Assembly: GCA_030147525.1 (NCBI GenBank)
Contig: JASBVF010000055.1
Location: 124,001-188,000, forward strand
DNA length: 64,000 nucleotides
Direction: 5' to 3'
From: Bacteroidota bacterium
GTDB lineage: Bacteria > Bacteroidota > Bacteroidia > Chitinophagales > Saprospiraceae
In this document: positions 7,354 to 15,272 of the stretch, piece after piece
How the letters are laid out: each line of letters begins with the position of its first letter
How positions within the stretch are numbered: position 1 is the first letter of the stretch
Notes under the pieces: generated by a model
Databases searched by the model: none
Told to the model about the DNA's origin: nothing
The model's input: the letters and a program-made list of their open reading frames with translations, nothing else
Position numbers and translations under genes: made by a program

Positions 7354-9342
7354 CCCCACCACCTTCAGCAACCTCGCCGCCTCCATCAGCTTCAAACACT
7401 CGGCCCGGTCGCCGTTTTTATCCTTACCTGCGCTTTGCTTTCCGGAAAGAATAACCTCTTCAAAAGTCAGGTTTTCGATGAACGGCGAATCCCTCAGCAG
7501 GAGCCCGAAAGCGGCCACCGTACCTGCCCATTGCAGTTGGTTGGAAGCCCGGTCAAATGATCGCCAGCGGTTCTCCACGGTTTGTGAAATGAGGCGGCTT
7601 GTGTCCTCGTCCGGCAGTTTGTAGCGAAGTTTCACCGTTGCGATTTCATAAGAAGAACTGGCGGCAGGGGTAAGCGCCGTCGTCTGGTATTTTAACGAAT
7701 CGACGTTTTTACCTGCAAAATCGAAGGGTTTGTCCTTCGGTACGATCTCGTAAAGTACAGTGACGCTGTGCCCGGCGCCGATCTCCCCGGCGTCTTTTTT
7801 ATCATTGTTAAAATCTTCCTTCGCCAGTAGACGGTTTTCATAGCCCACCAGCCGGTAAGCTTCCACGATGTGAGGATTGAACTCAACCTGGATTTTTACA
7901 TCCTTGGCAATGACGAACAGCGTGCCCGTGAGGCCGGTGACAAAAGCTTTTTTGGCTTCGAGCAGGTTGTCGATGTAAGCGTAATTGCCGTTTCCTTTGT
8001 TAGCCAGGATTTCAAGTTTGTTGTCTTTGTAGTTGCCCGTTCCAAAGCCAAGACAGGTAAGAAAAATACCATCATTGCGCTTTTCTTCGATCAGCCGGGT
8101 CAGCTCGCCGTCGCTTGATACGCCGATGTTGAAGTCGCCGTCGGTAGCAAGAATGACCCGGTTGTTGCCGTTTTCGATGAAATTTTCCTTTGCAATCTGA
8201 TAGGCCAACTGGATGCCCGCCGCACCGGCCGTGCTGCCGCCCGCTTCCAGCTTGTTGATGGCGCCAATGATCTTTTCTTTCTCGTTGCCCGGCGTCGAAG
8301 GCAGCACTAAGCCCGCCGCTCCGGCGTACACAACGATGGCCACCCGGTCCTCAGCCCGCAATTCGTTCACCAGCAGGCGAAGGGCGGGTTTCACCAAATC
8401 CAGTTTGTTCGCCGATTTCATCGATCCGGACACGTCGATGAGAAAAGTCAGGTTGCTGGGCGGCGCATTTTTCATTTCCATTTGGCGGCCTTGCAGGCCA
8501 ATGTGCAGCAGCAGGTGGCCTTCTTTCCAGTTGCAGGATGAAAGTTCCGTCGTCACGGAAAATGGCAGATCGTCCTTCGGTTTTTCATAATCATAATCGA
8601 AATAGTTGATCATTTCCTCGATCCGCACGGCATCCTTCGGAGGCCGTTGGTTGGCATTTAAAAAACGGCGGACGTTGGCGTAGGAAGCTTTGTCCACGTC
8701 GATGGAAAAGGTGGAAAGTGGGTCTTGCAGCGGTGATTTGAATTCGTTTTCGGCGATGTGGGCGTAGTCTTCGGTATTATGACCGTCGTGCGTTTCAGCG
8801 GGGTCGTGGGGTGGGGGAGTCCCGTTGGTTACTCTCACGCCGTCGATGTAGTAGTTCGTAGCATTTGAGCGGGCGCTTCGGATGTTGACCGCATCGCCAT
8901 TGTTCGACGAAGACACACCGGCAGCTGTATTGGCCAGCGCATTGACATTTCGGGTAGGAAGTCCTCTGATTTTGTCCTGTTGGATCAAAGGTCTTTCATA
9001 CGAAACCATGATTTGTTCCAGGGTGATACCGGCAGATATCTTCGCATCGAGCCGGTTCGCCTTCCCGGCACTGACGGTCACCCCTGCGATCCTCGTCTCC
9101 GTGTAGCCGGTGTAGCTGAACACCACATCATAAGTACCGGGATCAAGTTCCGTGACGGTATAAAATCCGTCAAAATCTGTCTCCGTGCCGGTGATGAGTA
9201 CACCTTTTTGGTAAAGCGCAACGGTGCCGAAAATGATCGGACGGCCCGTTATCACATCGGTAACGGAACCTTGCAGGGATGTTTGTGAAAATGCGCTGAC
9301 GCAAAAAGTCAGCAGGAGAAGTGGAATAAAAAAAGCTTTCAT
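7348..9342 (-). CDS. Secreted vWA-domain protein (YfbK type) with TonB-plug-like N-terminus
   Basis: 664 residues. Signal peptide (ends SAFSQ), carboxypeptidase-regulatory-like domain (about 22-110), then a short region resembling the start of a TonB plug (IRGLPTRNVNALAN, YYIDGVRVTNG). A YfbK-type N-terminal region follows (PLSTFSIDVDKASYANVRRFL), then a vWA domain with the MIDAS motif DVSGSM and a C-terminal DUF3520-like part (WAGTVAAFGLLLRDS). It is probably periplasmic or surface-bound and works by metal-dependent protein binding. The plug-like segment fused to a vWA domain recurs in Bacteroidota; the partner is unknown. Confidence 0.85.
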   Translation of the reverse strand: MKAFFIPLLLLTFCVSAFSQTSLQGSVTDVITGRPIIFGTVALYQKGVLITGTETDFDGFYTVTELDPGTYDVVFSYTGYTETRIAGVTVSAGKANRLDAKISAGITLEQIMVSYERPLIQQDKIRGLPTRNVNALANTAAGVSSSNNGDAVNIRSARSNATNYYIDGVRVTNGTPPPHDPAETHDGHNTEDYAHIAENEFKSPLQDPLSTFSIDVDKASYANVRRFLNANQRPPKDAVRIEEMINYFDYDYEKPKDDLPFSVTTELSSCNWKEGHLLLHIGLQGRQMEMKNAPPSNLTFLIDVSGSMKSANKLDLVKPALRLLVNELRAEDRVAIVVYAGAAGLVLPSTPGNEKEKIIGAINKLEAGGSTAGAAGIQLAYQIAKENFIENGNNRVILATDGDFNIGVSSDGELTRLIEEKRNDGIFLTCLGFGTGNYKDNKLEILANKGNGNYAYIDNLLEAKKAFVTGLTGTLFVIAKDVKIQVEFNPHIVEAYRLVGYENRLLAKEDFNNDKKDAGEIGAGHSVTVLYEIVPKDKPFDFAGKNVDSLKYQTTALTPAASSSYEIATVKLRYKLPDEDTSRLISQTVENRWRSFDRASNQLQWAGTVAAFGLLLRDSPFIENLTFEEVILSGKQSAGKDKNGDRAECLKLMEAARLLKVVGD

Positions 9343-9449
9343 TGTGAAGTATTTGATGGAGAAATAGTTACCTCACAAAGAAAGCTTATCAACTGAAGAG
9401 CTTCAGTCGATCTTTTTTTAAAAATCAGGTTTCAGAATTCAGTCACCCA

Positions 9450-10079
9450 TCACCTCCCGGCAATACCCACCCTGCATTTCAAATACTCATTCGCCTTCAG
9501 TTCATTCACCATAAAATCCGCCAGATCGCCGGCGTTGATTTTCATTTTTCCCTCGGCGGGATAGTTACGGCTGAGATTGTACTCGCCGGTGGGGCCGCCG
9601 TCCAGAATGTCGGGAGGGCAGAGGAACGTCCAGTCGAGCGAGGAGCTACGCAGGGCTTCAAAAGCCTGGAAGTGCTCAGATGTGACCGCCTTGAATTTTT
9701 CGGGGAAATCGGGCTTTTCATAGATGTAAGTTTCCTCATCGGCATTCAGCACGCCCAGGCCGCCAATGGCAATGATGCGTTTCGGGCCTTTCTTTTCCAT
9801 GACCGAAATGATTTTTCGCATGCCGAGCGAGCGGGCTTTGTCTGTGCCGTCGATAGCGCCGCCAATTGCTGAGAGGACGGCGTCGCAGCCCTTCATAGCG
9901 CTTTTGATGTCACCTTCCGAAAACAGGCCTCCTTTGAAAAGTTCGAGGTATTTGCGTTCGGTGGAGAGTTCTTCGAAAACATTCCTGCCAAAAGCGACAG
10001 CGGTGTGGCCGTGGCCGATTACTTCGTTGATGATTTGCTGGCCCACCATGCCGGTAGCACCGAATACGATGATTTTCAT
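9450..10079 (-). CDS. NAD(P)-binding Rossmann protein (atypical SDR, NmrA/YwnB-like)
   Basis: 209 residues. The N-terminal dinucleotide motif GATGMVGQQI, the segment DAVLSAIGG, and RIIAIGGLGVLN place it among short atypical SDRs (NAD(P)H-binding family). This length lacks a large C-terminal substrate domain. The role may be as a redox-sensing or flavin/quinone reductase-like protein; the sequence does not decide. A TAnnTTTG box lies 35 bases upstream on the same strand. Confidence 0.8.
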   Translation of the reverse strand: MKIIVFGATGMVGQQIINEVIGHGHTAVAFGRNVFEELSTERKYLELFKGGLFSEGDIKSAMKGCDAVLSAIGGAIDGTDKARSLGMRKIISVMEKKGPKRIIAIGGLGVLNADEETYIYEKPDFPEKFKAVTSEHFQAFEALRSSSLDWTFLCPPDILDGGPTGEYNLSRNYPAEGKMKINAGDLADFMVNELKANEYLKCRVGIAGR

Positions 10080-10113
10080 GTTTTTAGTTTTCTGATGTGT
10101 GATGAGTATTTTC

Positions 10114-10121
10114 CAAAAGTA
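10114..10121 (-). promoter_or_regulatory. Bacteroidota -7 box before the NAD(P)-binding gene
   Basis: On the minus strand this reads TACTTTTG, an exact TAnnTTTG, 35 bases before the ATG at 10079. No convincing -33 element was found. Confidence 0.35.
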
Positions 10122-10296
10122 AACCTATTTTCCTCATTTTTCTTTTAAAAACAGGCTTGCGCAACGGGCTGCGGGTGATGAAGATCAACCTGAAGGGGCT
10201 TTCAAAATCAGTGTAAAACCGGTATTTTAGGGTTTAATTCCAAGGTAGAATAACAGCCTGGAATTTTTCAAGTCCGCATCACCAAAACCAAAGATC

Positions 10297-11451
10297 ATGG
10301 CATTACTCACTAAAAAAGAATTCGCAGAACTGGCAGGTTTTCAGAGTGCAAGATGTGTATCCATTTTCATTCCTACGCATCGGACCGGCCAGGAGGTAAC
10401 CGGCCAGCAGGATAAAATTTTGTTTAAAAACCAACTGTCCGCCATCGAAAAAGAAATGAAAAGCCGGGGCTTTGGCCCTGCAGAAACCAAAACTTTTATG
10501 GAGCCTGCGAAAGCCCTGCTCGATGACTCCGAATTCTGGCGTCATCAGACGGAAGGGTTGGCCATGTTTCTGGGTGCCAACTTCAACCGGCACTTCCACC
10601 TGCCTTTTCAGCCAAAACCTTATTACTATTTCTCCGGGGAATTTTACCTGAAACCGCTGCTGCCGCTGTTTATGGGCGACGGCGATTTTTACCTGCTGTC
10701 GCTGAATTTTCATGAGGTAAAACTTTTCAAAGGCAACCGCTACTCGCTGAAGGAGCTGAGTCTGAAAGACATGCTGCCGCAGCGGTTGGAAGAGGTCGTC
10801 GGATATGATTACCGGCAGAAATTCTTGGGTTCTCACTCCGTCTCCGGTGGTGGCGGTCAGGCCGTTTTTCACGGGCATGCCGATTGGCAGGAGGATCAAA
10901 AGGATGAAATGCTGCGTTTTTTCAGGGCTATCGATAAAGGATTGGCGGGGGTGTTGGAAGGTAAAAATGTGCCGCTCGTAGTCGCCTGCCTCGATTACCT
11001 GTTCCCGATCTACAAACAGGCGAATACCTATCCGCATCTATTTCCGGAGTTCGTGGCAGGTAATCCCGAGTCCGTTTCAGTGGATGAACTGCAAAAGAGG
11101 GCCTGGCACAAACTGGCCTTTCATTTTGATAAAACCCGGCAGGAAAAGACGGCACTGTTTCAGCAGTTTCATGAAACAGAAAAGGCATCTGCCGACATCC
11201 GGGAAGTTGTTCCGGCAGCATTTGGCGGCCGGGTGGATGCGCTTTTTCTGGATAAAAAAGAGGAAGTGTGGGGCATCTACGACCCCGGAAAGGGAGAAGT
11301 CAGGATTCATGAAAATCAAACGCCTTCGAATACCTCTCTCACAAATCTTGCTGCTGTTCAGGCATTCCTCAATGGCGGGCAGGTGTACCTGGAAGAGCGT
11401 TCTTTTATGCCCGTTCACTACTCGGTGGTGAATGCGCTTTACCGGTATTGA
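10297..11451 (+). CDS. baeRF-type (bacterial eRF1-like) protein with a GGQ tripeptide
   Basis: 384 residues. The start (SIFIPTHRTG), the central FYLLSLNFHEVKLFKG, and the C-terminal eRF1_3-like domain (AAFGGRVDALFLDK...WGIYD) match the bacterial archaeo-eukaryotic release-factor (baeRF) families. These families are predicted to act on ribosomes or tRNA during stress or translation quality control. The glycine-rich loop reads SVSGGGGQAVFHGH, with GGQ at about residues 186-188, as in the peptidyl-tRNA hydrolysis loop of true release factors. It is monocistronic, ending just before the repeat array at 11453. Confidence 0.75.
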   Translation: MALLTKKEFAELAGFQSARCVSIFIPTHRTGQEVTGQQDKILFKNQLSAIEKEMKSRGFGPAETKTFMEPAKALLDDSEFWRHQTEGLAMFLGANFNRHFHLPFQPKPYYYFSGEFYLKPLLPLFMGDGDFYLLSLNFHEVKLFKGNRYSLKELSLKDMLPQRLEEVVGYDYRQKFLGSHSVSGGGGQAVFHGHADWQEDQKDEMLRFFRAIDKGLAGVLEGKNVPLVVACLDYLFPIYKQANTYPHLFPEFVAGNPESVSVDELQKRAWHKLAFHFDKTRQEKTALFQQFHETEKASADIREVVPAAFGGRVDALFLDKKEEVWGIYDPGKGEVRIHENQTPSNTSLTNLAAVQAFLNGGQVYLEERSFMPVHYSVVNALYRY

Positions 11452-11452
11452 C

Positions 11453-11540
11453 TGGGAATTGGGAATTAGTAAATTAGAGAAGGCTCCAACCCTAATTCCC
11501 TAATTTACCAATTTACCAATTTACTAATTCCCAATTGCCC
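11453..11540. repeat. Inverted array of GGGAATTA/CCCAATT heptads
   Basis: The left arm has GGGAATTGGGAATTAGTAAA; the right arm has TAATTTACCAATTTACCAAT and ends CTAATTCCCAATTG. The arms are largely complementary and can form a long hairpin. It sits between two convergent genes and may serve as a bidirectional transcription stop. Confidence 0.75.
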
Positions 11541-11544
11541 CCCA

Positions 11545-12837
11545 TCAAACCAAATCGCTCGACCGCTGCTGTTTGATCGAGTTGAAAATATTCAGGATTT
11601 TCTTCGCAATACCCGTCCAGCCAAAATTGCGGCGGGCGAAGCGGGCGCCTTCCACCGAAAGCTGGTGTGCCAGATCAGGGTACAGCATCGGGAAGGCCAG
11701 CATAGTGCCGAATTCAACGGCCCGGTTCGGGTCGGCGTAGAGAGCATGATCTCCGTAACTGATAAGTTCGAAAAGCCCCCCGTGAACGGTGATAACACTT
11801 GGCGTACCGCAAGCCATCGCCTCGATGGCCACCATGCCGAACGGCTCATAGCGAGAGGGCATGGCAAACACCGCTGCCGAGCGGTAGTAGTCGGCCAGGT
11901 CTTCGTCAGCCACATAATTGCGCCAGACGATTTTGTCGGTGATACCCAGTTCTTTGGCTATTTTTTTCAGACTGGAGGAGCCGGCCTTGTCTTGTCCCGT
12001 ATCTTCTGCACCTACGGCAGCGACTAATCTTGCATCAGGTACCAATTGGAACAAGGTCGGCAGCGCTTGCAGCAGCAGGTCGTAACCTTTGTTGTGGGCC
12101 ATGCGGCCCAATGTGAGCACGTCATTGGGTTTAAAACCGAGTTTTTTCTGCAATTCAATTTGATCTTCCTTTCGCACGGGTGAAAAACGCTCCTCGTCCA
12201 TGCCCGGCGGAATGACGGTGATGCGTCTTTCCAGCAGGTCGTAGTGTTCCATCAGCAATTCAGACTGCTGCTCCGTGGTGGCAATGACGTGGTCGCACAT
12301 CTGGAAGATCAAAAACTCCTTCCGGATTCGCTCTTCGAAGCGGTATTTTTTCTCCATGTCTTTGGCATCCATATCGGTGCCCATGTTCCGCTGCTTCCAC
12401 CAACCCAGCGAGTGCGGTGTATGTACGTGCGGTATTTCAAGCTCTTCGGCAATTTTCTGCCCGGCGGCGCCGGCGTCCCAGTAGTGCGAATACACGATGT
12501 CGTAGCGATTGCCCCGCTTGCGGGTAGCCGAGAGAAAGTTCGTTACAAAGTCGGTGATGTGATCGTGCATGTCTTCCTTGCGGATGAAATTTTTACCGCC
12601 AAAGGGTATGCGCCAAACCCGCAGGTTGTCATTAACTTCGTCGTACTCCGGCTGGCCTTCGAATCGACGGGTGACGAGATCCACGCCCAGGCCCAGGCGG
12701 CTGAAGCGTTTCGCCAGTTCAAGGACGTAAACCACCTGACCGCCGGTGTCGGGTTTGCCGAGTTCCGGTTCTGCACCGACATAGCCGTGCAGCGAAATCA
12801 TGAGAATGTTGTTGGTTGGTTGATCGAAGGATGCCAT
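11545..12837 (-). CDS. Sucrose-phosphate-synthase-like glycosyltransferase (GT4)
   Basis: 430 residues, GT-B fold. The N-terminal PDTGGQVVYVLELA is the sucrose-synthase/SPS signature for the sugar-phosphate site, followed by HYWDAG, TPHSLGWWK and IPPGMDEERF. The C-terminal half has LGRMAHNKGYDLLL and RYEPFGMVAIEAMACG for the nucleotide sugar. Closest types are sucrose-phosphate synthase and mannosylfructose-phosphate synthase, which give a phosphorylated nonreducing disaccharide. The gene directly upstream carries an SPP-like phosphatase, which supports this. Which disaccharide is made cannot be decided from sequence. Confidence 0.85.
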   Translation of the reverse strand: MASFDQPTNNILMISLHGYVGAEPELGKPDTGGQVVYVLELAKRFSRLGLGVDLVTRRFEGQPEYDEVNDNLRVWRIPFGGKNFIRKEDMHDHITDFVTNFLSATRKRGNRYDIVYSHYWDAGAAGQKIAEELEIPHVHTPHSLGWWKQRNMGTDMDAKDMEKKYRFEERIRKEFLIFQMCDHVIATTEQQSELLMEHYDLLERRITVIPPGMDEERFSPVRKEDQIELQKKLGFKPNDVLTLGRMAHNKGYDLLLQALPTLFQLVPDARLVAAVGAEDTGQDKAGSSSLKKIAKELGITDKIVWRNYVADEDLADYYRSAAVFAMPSRYEPFGMVAIEAMACGTPSVITVHGGLFELISYGDHALYADPNRAVEFGTMLAFPMLYPDLAHQLSVEGARFARRNFGWTGIAKKILNIFNSIKQQRSSDLV

Positions 12838-12850
12838 GTTTCATTGTTTT

Positions 12851-12941
12851 AATGAGTGAATGAGTGAATGATGGAATGAGTGAGTTGCTGCCAACATTCA
12901 CTCATTCTATCATTCTATCATTCACTCATTCTATCATTGAT
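12851..12941. repeat. Inverted array of AATGAGTG / CACTCATT heptads
   Basis: The left arm is imperfect heptads of AATGAGTGAATGAGTGAATG; the right arm is CATTCACTCATTCTATCATT and further copies. It lies in the short spacer between the phosphatase-glycosidase gene and the glycosyltransferase gene of the same operon, so its RNA hairpin would sit inside the transcript. Confidence 0.85.
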
Positions 12942-15026
12942 TCAACCCGCCACGATGTTCATATCATGACAGGCCCGAATAAATTCGGATGCCGACCAGG
13001 CCTGATAGGCTTTTCCCATCGGGCGTCCGGTCTGGCCATGAGCCCATTCGTTAAACTCCCACTCGTGGACGGCGCCGAGTTTGTTCAGTTCGGTCAGTCG
13101 GTAAAGCTCCTGCAGGGCCAGGTCTCTCAGGCCAAGTTTGTGCAGGAAGCGAACCCAATGCCCTCCGATAAGCGGCCAAACGCCGCCGTTGTGGTAATGG
13201 TTGGGCAGATTCAGCAGGTTGACGGCGTAGTAGGAGCGCCAGTCTTTGTCACCCATGGTAACAACCGGGTAAATATTGGCTATTGGATAAGGCTGATTGA
13301 TGCCGACGCCCCAGAGAAACCGGAAAGTCTGCCCTGCGTGATGAGCATCCGTCACGTCGTGAAGGAATGCGAGCAGGTTTCCGAAGGTATCGCAGCGCCA
13401 GCTGAAATCGAAAGGTGTGATTTGAGCCAGCAGGTAACGGGCGTCGCCGATGCTGAACTGTTGTTCTGCAAACGAAACGGTCTGATAGATGTGTTGTTTA
13501 GTGGTCGGCCAGAAATTTGTGAGAATTTCCCGTTTGATGACCCTTGCCCAGCGCAGGTAATCGCTGCCCCGTTGTGTGTCGCCCAGCATTTCGAGCATGC
13601 GGGCGAAGCTGACATTGCATTTGTACCAAAGCACTTCATCGTAAAGTACGTTGTAACTCCGGCCGAAAAGATCGGTCCAGTCGCCGGCCTCCGGTATTTC
13701 GAGCAGTGCGTCATTGTTGCTGTCGTGAGCGCTCAGCCAGGTCATTACCCGTTGCAGGGTGTCGATGTGTTTTCTTAAAAAATCCATGTCTCTCGACTCG
13801 GACACGTAGGCGTGAAATGCAATGATTACCCAAATGCCGCTGTCGATGGAAGCGATGCCGCCGACGCCGGAGTAATCAGGCCGTTCGCCTTCGATGCGGA
13901 CGTTGGCGGGGATTTGGCCATTTATGGAGACGTGTTTCAGCAAAGTCTCGAAAGTGTTGCGCTGGCACTCGTGGATGGCATCGTCCTGCGTACGGAGAGG
14001 TAAAGTACCGATGATGGTGACTGCGCCGTCCCGTGCCCAGACGCTCTGGTAGTTTTCGTCTGTGCCGGTCACGTCGTTGTCCTCCGTAGAGCAGGCGGTG
14101 AAACCCAGCGGGGTGATATTTTTTTTGATGGCCTCGATGGCCTTGTGGTAACCCTGGCGGATAAAATCGGACTGCTCACGGGTCAGGTTTCCGATTGTGT
14201 CGTCGCCGGAAGCCAGCACCAGATCCCGCAGCAGTTGCGGCTCGGAAACATCCTCCGATATGTAATCCGATTCGCCGATCAAGCCGTAATGGTGCAAGCC
14301 GGCGATGACGGCGAAGGCGCACACCTCATTTTGCGGAGCACGGTAAACCGGCAAATCCGCCGTGAGGTCAAGCAGTTCCGGCTGGGCATTGCCCACGACG
14401 ATGCCACGCACTCCTTTCAGTGAAAACATGGCGCTGTCGTTGCCGCTGTCACCTGCCACGATGGTTTCCCGTGCAGGCATGCTGATGTGGCGCAGCAGCC
14501 AGTGCAGCGAGTTGCCTTTGTTGGCTGATTTTGGTAAAATATCGAGGTGCCTGCTACTCGAGTAAACGACCCGAACTTCCAGCCCGGCCTCTTCCATGGC
14601 AAGCTGCACGCTGTCAATTTGTTCCGGTGAGGCCTCATTGAGGAACCAGCTGGATTTGTACTCATTCTGGTAGTAGTCCGGTTGTTTTTCGATGGGCAGC
14701 GGCGTGTCAGCGATGACTGCTTGTACCCGGTCTAAATCCCAGCCTTCATCCAGGATTTCCGTGAATTTTCTCACGACTTCCTGTGATTTGAAATCATAAA
14801 TATTCGTGCCTACGCCACTGATGATGTAGTCGGGGTGGGGTAGTACGCCGGAGTTTATCAGGTGAAGAATATCGTCGAGCAGACGCCCGGAAGTGTAGCA
14901 GAGTTTTGGCCGCTGGTCTTCAGGCAACTTTTCCCAGATATTTTTGAATTTCCGGGTGGCTTGATCATTGCCCAGGAGCGTGCCGTCGAGGTCGGTACAG
15001 AAAAAACGAATGTTGTGGTGGGTCAT
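12942..15026 (-). CDS. Sucrose-phosphatase-like HAD fused to a GH100/debranching-like glycosidase
   Basis: 694 residues in two parts. Residues 1-250 are a HAD-IIB phosphatase of the sucrose-6-phosphate phosphatase type: FCTDLDGTLLG (nucleophile Asp12, Asp14), TSGR, Lys at about 170, and GDSGND at 192-197. Residues 285-694 form an (alpha/alpha)6 glycosidase-like domain with SVWARDG (about 328), IPEAGDWTDLFGR (about 444) and LWYKC, resembling GH100 invertases and glycogen-debranching C-terminal domains. Directly downstream on the same strand is the SPS-like gene. The phosphatase half fits the second step of disaccharide synthesis; the glycosidase half could split the product or trim a related glycan. 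Confidence 0.8.
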   Translation of the reverse strand: MTHHNIRFFCTDLDGTLLGNDQATRKFKNIWEKLPEDQRPKLCYTSGRLLDDILHLINSGVLPHPDYIISGVGTNIYDFKSQEVVRKFTEILDEGWDLDRVQAVIADTPLPIEKQPDYYQNEYKSSWFLNEASPEQIDSVQLAMEEAGLEVRVVYSSSRHLDILPKSANKGNSLHWLLRHISMPARETIVAGDSGNDSAMFSLKGVRGIVVGNAQPELLDLTADLPVYRAPQNEVCAFAVIAGLHHYGLIGESDYISEDVSEPQLLRDLVLASGDDTIGNLTREQSDFIRQGYHKAIEAIKKNITPLGFTACSTEDNDVTGTDENYQSVWARDGAVTIIGTLPLRTQDDAIHECQRNTFETLLKHVSINGQIPANVRIEGERPDYSGVGGIASIDSGIWVIIAFHAYVSESRDMDFLRKHIDTLQRVMTWLSAHDSNNDALLEIPEAGDWTDLFGRSYNVLYDEVLWYKCNVSFARMLEMLGDTQRGSDYLRWARVIKREILTNFWPTTKQHIYQTVSFAEQQFSIGDARYLLAQITPFDFSWRCDTFGNLLAFLHDVTDAHHAGQTFRFLWGVGINQPYPIANIYPVVTMGDKDWRSYYAVNLLNLPNHYHNGGVWPLIGGHWVRFLHKLGLRDLALQELYRLTELNKLGAVHEWEFNEWAHGQTGRPMGKAYQAWSASEFIRACHDMNIVAG

Positions 15027-15050
15027 TGGCTATCCATTGAAAGTCAGCCG

Positions 15051-15058
15051 CAAAAGTA
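15051..15058 (-). promoter_or_regulatory. Bacteroidota -7 box before the HAD-glycosidase gene
   Basis: Reads TACTTTTG on the minus strand, an exact TAnnTTTG, 25 bases before the ATG at 15026. No obvious -33 element is present. Confidence 0.35.
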
Positions 15059-15272
15059 AGGCAAAGTAACCGGAGGTGTTAGGCGAAAGCCGGAATTGGC
15101 GTTCTCGGGCGGGCATTTTTAAATCAAAAAATTACAGCCCCTAAATTTTTAACAGCCTGGTTTTTAAGCTGTTAAGAGTTGAGGGTGTCCTCGCTTGCAT
15201 TTTTCAATTTCTACATTGCCCAAATTCCGTTCGCTGCCTTTTAAACTTCATTTTTTCACTTGAACCCGGTTA

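Noticed and set aside
9393-9410. ACTGAAG/CTTCAGT hairpin followed by T-run upstream of vWA gene
   Set aside because: No plus-strand gene ends nearby and the T-run is on the wrong side for the minus gene; likely chance or a weak operator.
11453-11540. Possible insertion-sequence end or CRISPR-like array
   Set aside because: The units are 7-8 bp, imperfect and without spacers; no transposase or cas gene is present.
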